DNA of 64,000 nucleotides from Lachnospiraceae bacterium (GTDB lineage: Bacteria; Bacillota; Clostridia; Lachnospirales; Lachnospiraceae): positions 1 through 64,000 of the forward strand of contig JAGAKD010000106.1 of NCBI GenBank assembly GCA_017625815.1. The letters are read 5' to 3'. Positions 59,301 through 64,000 of the stretch are shown piece by piece (the stretch's first letter is position 1; every line of letters begins with the position of its first letter). The position numbers and the translations under genes were made by a program. The notes beneath the pieces are model-generated. The model was not told where the DNA came from. It worked only from the letters and a program-made list of their open reading frames with translations, and made no database searches.

Positions 59301-61796
59301 ATGCTGACCATAGTTTAGATCTCTAATCAAATTACCTGTACGTTTACCGTCCTTATCTCTTTCGTAAAGCAGTTTTAAGTCGTTTTTAGACACTTTATCT
59401 AAGAGATTGAGTAATCGTTTACCTACTTCTAATTTACGGTCATGTACCTTTAATTTAGCTCCTACCATCTTATTTAACATAAGACGTATTACTTCACTAT
59501 TACTGTATTGAGTTTGACCTACAAACTTATCCCAGAAACCTATATCGTCATCACCTTCATCTAACTTTCTTCTAAGTTCTTCTACAGAGAATGAACCTTG
59601 TTTAGTAGCTTCTTCTATAATTCTATCTTTAGCCACTTTATCGGCAAGACTATTATAGTTTCTAACTAGTTCGTTGTAGTCAGCTATAACAGAATCTAAT
59701 CTTTCCTTAAAGGTATCGTATACACCTAATTTTTGATATAACTGTATTACTTCAGGATCATCCAACATATTTCTAAGATTGGTTACAATATTGTTATAGA
59801 AACCAATTGTACCTTTCTTAATAATATCTAATTTCTCTGGAGTAATAGGATTAACAGATATTAAACCTTTCTTATAATTTACATATTGTTGTTGATAGTT
59901 TCTTAATTGTTCAAAAGCTTGGTTTACATCTTCTACCATGTAGTTGGTAAACTCTAATACCGCTTTATCATTTTCTAACTTATTCAACGTGTTATATAGA
60001 TTGTTTAATCTTTCTAGATTCTGTTGAACTTTCTGAGTAGAATGAGTAAATAGATTGATTCTATTCTTAGTTGCTTTTAATAGTTTGTCATATTCCTTAG
60101 TAAGGATATATGGTACTGATATATCAGACATACGCTGATAATGTATCTCATTTAAATTTGTATTTCTTTCACCTAAATCTTTTCTGGAAAGAAAAGCATT
60201 GGTTAACTCATTTAAAACACGTTGTTTAGAACTAAAAAGTTGTTTCAACCAATTGAAAAATCGATTGTACCATTTCAAAGCTTTTAAAGAATTTTCTCCT
60301 ATTGCTTGAACTAACTCCTCTTCAGACTTAAATAATTTTATACCTTTTTGAACAATATTTGAATTTCTAAACCATGCTATATAGTGATGCGCATACTCAT
60401 GAGGTAAAGTATCTGCATTTTCATATAAAGCATTGAGTAATACTGCTCCAATCTTATTTTCTGTTAATATTGCTTTACCCCTTAATACATTCCCAGAATC
60501 ATCTTTAAAATCATTTGTGGTAGTATATAAAATTATATCTGGATAAAGTTTTTGAAGAATTGTTTGTAATTCTTTATTTCTGTTGCTAATTTCTGGTGTA
60601 GTGTCTTGTACTTCTAATTGTGTAAAATTATTAAGTTGATCAAGATAAGGCTCTCTAAAATTCAATATGTCATTAAGGTCTTTGGCTCTACGCATTTTTA
60701 ATTTTGCTGAAAAAGCCTTAGAAAAATCAAAAATTTTTAAGCCATCAAAAGTTTCACGAACTGCAAAATCATCATTTGTGAAAAACAAATCTATGTTCTT
60801 ACCGTCAACATCTAACGCAAGAGTTAAATCCCCACCTTTTATGACCGCACGATGCAAATCAACTTGTTTGTAATGTTTTTTTAATTTTTCAAAAATTCTT
60901 TTAAAAGAATTATCTTTCATTAGGATAGAAAATATTGCATCTAAATCAGATTTGTTTTTTTCTTCTGTTAAAAATACTTCTCCTTTATTATCTTTTCTAT
61001 CATCAAACTTATTTATTATTTTTTCAGATAATGAATCAATCTTTTTACTAAAATCTATATCATGTGGATCTATTCCGTTTTCTCGATAAATCGAACCCAA
61101 ATTAGAAATAGCACCACTTCCAGTTAAAATCCAACCTTCTTCTGAAAGAGCTTCGTATATGTTTAAAGTGTTAGATAATTTTAAATTGTTTTTGGTATAT
61201 GTTACAGGAGATGCACCTTTTTGTCTCTGTGTAGCATATAACAGTAAATACCGATAACCTACATAAGCCTCATTTGCTAAAGTTATTGCATCTGCTTCTA
61301 AATTGTTAATACCCTTTTTTTGATACTCTTTTGAAAGTTCATTTATTTTTGCATAAGTATATTCCCCATTAAATATTTTGTTTAATGTTTCTTTAGCTTT
61401 GTTTTTAGTTTCATCAGAAACTTTTGTAAAGTAATCTTGATATGGAGCAATACTTATTGCAATTTCGCTTTTTACTTGAGCTACAAATTCTTTTGTTATT
61501 TTTTCTGGAACGTATATAGTCTTTGTAGATAAATCGATACCTGCAGACTTGTTAAGATCACTAATCAATTTTATACCAAACAAATTAGCAACTATTTTCA
61601 GATCTAGTGAAGAACTAAAATGTTCATCTTCAGAAATACCCAGAATAGCACTCAATTGAGTGCTATCTGGCATAATTCCATCATTTTCAGATAATACATA
61701 ATATGCAGCTTCATAACTGCCTAGCTGTGAAGTTAACTTGTTTAAGTCTTCAACAACTGCTTTATTCTTAATATTTAAACATTTTGCACCTTGCAT
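56304..61796 (-). CDS. Giant virion-type protein with nucleotidyltransferase-like and HExxH motifs
   Basis: A 1,830-residue, mostly helical protein. Residues 224-248 hold LTGSGAISNLGSIYREN and PHDIDF, the 'GS...DxD' of nucleotidyltransferase folds; a third Asp lies in GKNIDLFF (332-339), and KMRRAKDLNDIL follows, as in AbiEii-type enzymes. Residues 464-475 read LPHEYAHHYIAW, a zinc HExxH. A very long coiled-coil region follows, and a hydrophobic segment near the C-terminus (EIAFSLVGLFIISSFARAMA). Such size and layout fit an ejected virion cargo protein. No two-barrel RNA polymerase DxDxD motif was seen. It is separated by six bases from the helicase gene. Confidence 0.7.
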   Translation of the reverse strand: MQGAKCLNIKNKAVVEDLNKLTSQLGSYEAAYYVLSENDGIMPDSTQLSAILGISEDEHFSSSLDLKIVANLFGIKLISDLNKSAGIDLSTKTIYVPEKITKEFVAQVKSEIAISIAPYQDYFTKVSDETKNKAKETLNKIFNGEYTYAKINELSKEYQKKGINNLEADAITLANEAYVGYRYLLLYATQRQKGASPVTYTKNNLKLSNTLNIYEALSEEGWILTGSGAISNLGSIYRENGIDPHDIDFSKKIDSLSEKIINKFDDRKDNKGEVFLTEEKNKSDLDAIFSILMKDNSFKRIFEKLKKHYKQVDLHRAVIKGGDLTLALDVDGKNIDLFFTNDDFAVRETFDGLKIFDFSKAFSAKLKMRRAKDLNDILNFREPYLDQLNNFTQLEVQDTTPEISNRNKELQTILQKLYPDIILYTTTNDFKDDSGNVLRGKAILTENKIGAVLLNALYENADTLPHEYAHHYIAWFRNSNIVQKGIKLFKSEEELVQAIGENSLKALKWYNRFFNWLKQLFSSKQRVLNELTNAFLSRKDLGERNTNLNEIHYQRMSDISVPYILTKEYDKLLKATKNRINLFTHSTQKVQQNLERLNNLYNTLNKLENDKAVLEFTNYMVEDVNQAFEQLRNYQQQYVNYKKGLISVNPITPEKLDIIKKGTIGFYNNIVTNLRNMLDDPEVIQLYQKLGVYDTFKERLDSVIADYNELVRNYNSLADKVAKDRIIEEATKQGSFSVEELRRKLDEGDDDIGFWDKFVGQTQYSNSEVIRLMLNKMVGAKLKVHDRKLEVGKRLLNLLDKVSKNDLKLLYERDKDGKRTGNLIRDLNYGQHEADYIAHMLKYLDTLNVTVPAGVDFHDIPSILNSDQLKLWNKEKNKWDATHTERKFTPEFYELLEGLSNEAISKKTQIDHDIRMILNPTIDENGKYHREDLSDEDYDRLTSLEAAKRNLSNPFNADGTPKVGTEKEIAAEFAAYNKKLRESLKYKSNKEGWEKARKEAKKNLSPEKYQIWLERNSLDKINERFYEDLSKLSSGKVKTANQVKYEEMRQQLIRLYTIDGKVNVKLMPSKVKQYISTLDFLIAEEARLSPKGQKSRIFEIAKWQVDPNFFVSRDEANRNGKLAEWEAKNGHYNDRGDYVPASFWRKLVPKDELHDKYIDTVPNSSWVEIDKTSPFYNKNFDDTKSESRQPKRSLYDNTANFSKVKGNLKELYDGLVSTLNEANNENLPFLNNSRQYILPQIEGGAMTQILSQDNVLKGLGYAFKDTFTIKDDDTQYNVDKALDPDGSRIRLVPTRYMRKLDNPEALTNDIVGSVIAYYGMAANYNEMSKIAPEMEIMTEFLSRQQFTDSRGGTVVGVKSNTYNKANQMLEQFIYGMEENDMTVDKTIGNKRIQFSVAKAIGNLARFTRLNGMGNNLNVILTGLFTNKIQSRLDAISGIYYDNKALAAASKEVQSAYFSALSGLGKANNTNKVLCFLEWTGTVRNSEETFSKLNQSRWLRALNQHFWWGGYEAADFMTKGKMAVAIAFMYKLDPTTGKFVHKNKFMLRYKDKKQAEVEWDRLNTTIFDAFTVEGNKWVVKPEYAKNVDERTLNIVRNTIKQTGTRIDTQFTDLDKSFVNSNAFCKLIFIYRNFLLINMQTKFITKRHYDYSTDTWQEAQYRGAFNYLWRHYFDKDKINTLKEMYHNYDELDEFERRLLKRVTCEIAFSLVGLFIISSFARAMADDDKDNWFKNLTALIAVRTAVESRSNLLPVETVSMFNSPTAAWGIIEHFGRAFSTLFDEPNKVIKKGAYKGKTRFERSLIKISPFRSIYEMQDPRSKLEYYDNLVSVF

Positions 61797-61802
61797 ATTC
61801 TA

Positions 61803-64000
61803 TTACCCTTTACATTGTTTTAATCTTTCTTGTATTTCTGCCCACTTAGCTTTAGTGATTTGAGATAACCCTTGTGGATTTACTTGGACATTAGTAGGAA
61901 CTGTGTAGATGACTTGCTCTCTTGCCCTAGTTACAGCAACATACTTCAATTGTTGACGAATGCTTTCTGATGGGAATTTATCAAATGAACCACCAATAAC
62001 CATCACCTTATCATAAGTTGAACCTTGTGACTTGTGTACAGATTGCGTATAACCATAATCAAATGTTTTAGATTTAATTACAGCACCTGTTTCTTCGTCG
62101 ATTATGTTAGACATTGTAGTGAACGATTGTTCAATGTCTCTGATTTGATCGAATATTATACCCGCTGCAGTAAATTGTTTCTCAGCTCTTAAACGTTTAT
62201 TTTCAGCCCACAATTCTCGTACTCTTAAAGTTATTGCTCTTAATGTTTTGTTAGGTACTGACTTATCTACCAAGAAGGTCTTTATACGATGACCTGAAGG
62301 CAATTCAATCAATTCTACATTTCTACCGGTTATTTCAAAACCAGGCATGTGCGGTATGGATTTGTTTGTAACTTCATCAATCTTATCAACCATGTAATCA
62401 CCAGAATTGATAATGTTATAAGGACGTTTCTTATTCTTATTGTTATACTGAGCATTAGCATAACTCATCAACAATTCCCCTTTTACTAAGGTTGGAGCGT
62501 CTTTACCGTATAAGATAGTTCTAACTATATTATTGTATATTGGAATCAAATCATTTGTGCCACTTAATATTTTAAAGTGTAAAGGATTAGCTTTAAACTC
62601 ATCAGATTTCAATACACTCTGTAGTAATATAGCAATTGTATTATTGTTATTAGTAAACATAATACCATGTCCTTTACTATTTAAGTCAGTCTGATATGAT
62701 AATGGTTTAGATTCTCTTAAGTTGGTAGCTTCTTTAAGAATTGAATTATTACCAGTACGTTCTACTTTAGTTAATTCTACCTTAGAATTCATATTAAATG
62801 ATTTAGATAAAGTAGATTGTTTTACTGGAGATAACTGAGCAGGATCACCTAAGAATATTAATTTACTATCTTTCTCACGTACCGCATCACAGATATAATC
62901 AACCAATGCATCAGGTAACATTGAGCATTCATCAAGTATTACTACTTGTTGCTTCTCGATTTTAGCTTCACCAGGGTCATCAAAAGTGATCTTTGATACG
63001 TCAAATGAATCACTTGTCATGTCATAACTAGGAACAATACCTAATGCGGAATGTACAGTAGATGCGTTTACATCAGGGTTATTAGCTTTAGTAACGGCGT
63101 TAGCTTTGTGAGTAGGGGCTAAGTATAATGGTTGGTCATACTTCTTCCTCATATAAGCATCAAAGATCTTCATGATTGTAGTCTTACCTGTACCAGCATA
63201 ACCCTGCAAACTAAAGAATGTTTCATTACCGTTATAGAACTTCTCTAATTCAAGTAAAGCAAACTTCTGTTGTTCATTTAATTCAAATGGAGTATCTATC
63301 TTAGTACCATCTGCAAATGTAAAACTAGGTGTAGATTTAGCTTTTGGTAATTCTGATAATTCTTTTTGTACAGACTTTATGTCTTGTTCATCATACCATG
63401 TACTAGTTTCAGCTACGAATTGTTCAAACTCTTGAGGATATTTAACAACAGTCCTTCCAATCATTCCCATAGCTTCATTAACAAGTGGAGCAAAAGACTC
63501 GTGGAATTGAATATTATTCAAAATAGCATAATTGTTCAATTCTTGAGCAGCTTTTACAAAAGCAAGGGCAAACATTGTTGCCATGTCGTCTGAAGTATAT
63601 CCGTTTAAATTTGGTTTTTCAGAATAAGTATATGCAACTTTGAACGTATTATCTGGATGGTTCACAGCAAACCTGTAAAACTTAACTATATTCTCTACAA
63701 TTTCTTGCTCACTTAAAGATTTTTTTGCTCCAGGCGTAGTTACAGTTTGTATACCATAAGCTCGTCCTGATTTAGAAAGTGTATTAGCCATTTGTTCACG
63801 CTGTTCAATTCTCCCTTGATTTAAAGCGGCTAATGCAGCTCCACCTGTACCTTTACTAGGATTACCATTGTATGCTGCAGAATTTGATCCAAATACAAAA
63901 ATAGCAGGATCATCTTTGGTAATAAGACCGCTATACGTATTTAATCTAGTTGAAGAGGATGTAGTAGTATCATCGATTTCTGATTTTATACCAAATGTGT
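61803..64000 (-). CDS. SF1 helicase fused to an N-terminal FGSN-type domain (5' end outside window)
   Basis: An ATG lies at 63,791, but the frame stays open to the right edge, adding at least 69 residues. The N-terminal part reads PAIFVFGSNSAAYNGN, then GTGGAALAAL, SGRAYGIQT, EIVENIVKFYRFAVNHPDNT and VAYTYSEKPNLNGYTSDDMA, the pattern of a phage domain with 'FVFGSN...GxGAA...G.sYaIPT' (DUF7831-like). The helicase shows Walker A LQGYAGTGKTTI, VVILDECSML, LIFLGDPAQLSPV, VHKSQGSTYDKV and AVTRAREQVIYTV, of RecD/Dda type. It probably acts in replication or recombination although it lies in the leftward block. Confidence 0.9.
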   Translation of the reverse strand, partial: TFGIKSEIDDTTTSSSTRLNTYSGLITKDDPAIFVFGSNSAAYNGNPSKGTGGAALAALNQGRIEQREQMANTLSKSGRAYGIQTVTTPGAKKSLSEQEIVENIVKFYRFAVNHPDNTFKVAYTYSEKPNLNGYTSDDMATMFALAFVKAAQELNNYAILNNIQFHESFAPLVNEAMGMIGRTVVKYPQEFEQFVAETSTWYDEQDIKSVQKELSELPKAKSTPSFTFADGTKIDTPFELNEQQKFALLELEKFYNGNETFFSLQGYAGTGKTTIMKIFDAYMRKKYDQPLYLAPTHKANAVTKANNPDVNASTVHSALGIVPSYDMTSDSFDVSKITFDDPGEAKIEKQQVVILDECSMLPDALVDYICDAVREKDSKLIFLGDPAQLSPVKQSTLSKSFNMNSKVELTKVERTGNNSILKEATNLRESKPLSYQTDLNSKGHGIMFTNNNNTIAILLQSVLKSDEFKANPLHFKILSGTNDLIPIYNNIVRTILYGKDAPTLVKGELLMSYANAQYNNKNKKRPYNIINSGDYMVDKIDEVTNKSIPHMPGFEITGRNVELIELPSGHRIKTFLVDKSVPNKTLRAITLRVRELWAENKRLRAEKQFTAAGIIFDQIRDIEQSFTTMSNIIDEETGAVIKSKTFDYGYTQSVHKSQGSTYDKVMVIGGSFDKFPSESIRQQLKYVAVTRAREQVIYTVPTNVQVNPQGLSQITKAKWAEIQERLKQCKG

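Noticed and set aside
56304..61796. Virion RNA polymerase of the crAss type
   Set aside because: No DxDGD-type catalytic motif of two-barrel RNA polymerases was found in the 1,830 residues.
1..64000. Recoding of TAG or TGA, known in some crAss-like phages
   Set aside because: All three stops end clearly recognisable genes (for example TAG at 33,910-33,912 and 37,424-37,426), and no conserved gene is interrupted by an in-frame stop outside the intron.
1..64000. CRISPR array, integrase or insertion sequence
   Set aside because: No regularly spaced direct repeats, no tyrosine or serine recombinase and no transposase were seen.

Overview
The window reads as the central part of a crAss-like phage genome (Crassvirales) that infects a Bacteroidota host. 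This rests on the gene set and layout: a TerL-portal-scaffold-capsid block with two paralogous connector-like proteins, a family B DNA polymerase, a DnaB-type ATPase, a TOPRIM primase, a Cas4/lambda-exonuclease-like nuclease, an SF1 helicase and a very large helical protein that is probably virion-associated. The DNA is AT-rich, TAA, TAG and TGA all act as ordinary stops, and Shine-Dalgarno sites are weak, as is usual in Bacteroidota. Both window edges cut through genes.

Layout. (1) 1-28,070, minus strand. Transcription runs leftward. The genes nearest 28 kb are small early-type genes, a GroES-like co-chaperonin and nucleotide-metabolism genes (dUTPase, dATP/dGTP diphosphohydrolase-like, ThyX). 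Then come TerL, portal, a small HExxH protein, an ADP-ribosyltransferase-like protein, scaffold, major capsid protein, connector proteins and a 1,533-residue tail fibre. (2) 28,071-28,396 is a divergent intergenic region with several hairpins, the best candidate for the main two-way promoter and perhaps an origin. (3) 28,397-56,279, plus strand. First come many small genes, including a secreted lysozyme-like protein, several one-helix membrane proteins, an ECF sigma factor and a protein resembling the L7/L12 C-terminal domain. The replication module follows (PolB, DnaB, Sak4-like ATPase, SSB-like protein, primase, nucleases, two calcineurin-like phosphatases). A shared terminator lies near 56.28 kb. 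(4) 56,304-64,000, minus strand: a 1,830-residue protein with nucleotidyltransferase-like and HExxH motifs, then an SF1 helicase whose reading frame stays open to the right edge and includes an upstream FGSN-type domain.

Two things stand out. Selfish elements are dense on the left: a LAGLIDADG intein in TerL, a group I intron with an HNH enzyme inside the capsid gene, two free-standing GIY-YIG enzymes, and a PD-(D/E)XK homing endonuclease of I-Ssp6803I type that appears to split an initiator-type tRNA. On the right, the plus-strand segment from 30.7 to 51.8 kb carries more than 4 kb of non-coding DNA full of long perfect inverted repeats. The clearest are a ~660-nt element at 35.02-35.69 kb that ends in a tRNA T-arm and acceptor strand, and a 2.3-kb tract at 40.39-42.67 kb. 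One standard tRNA and four aberrant tRNA-like elements lie among them. These look like large structured phage RNAs and are the best candidates for something undescribed.
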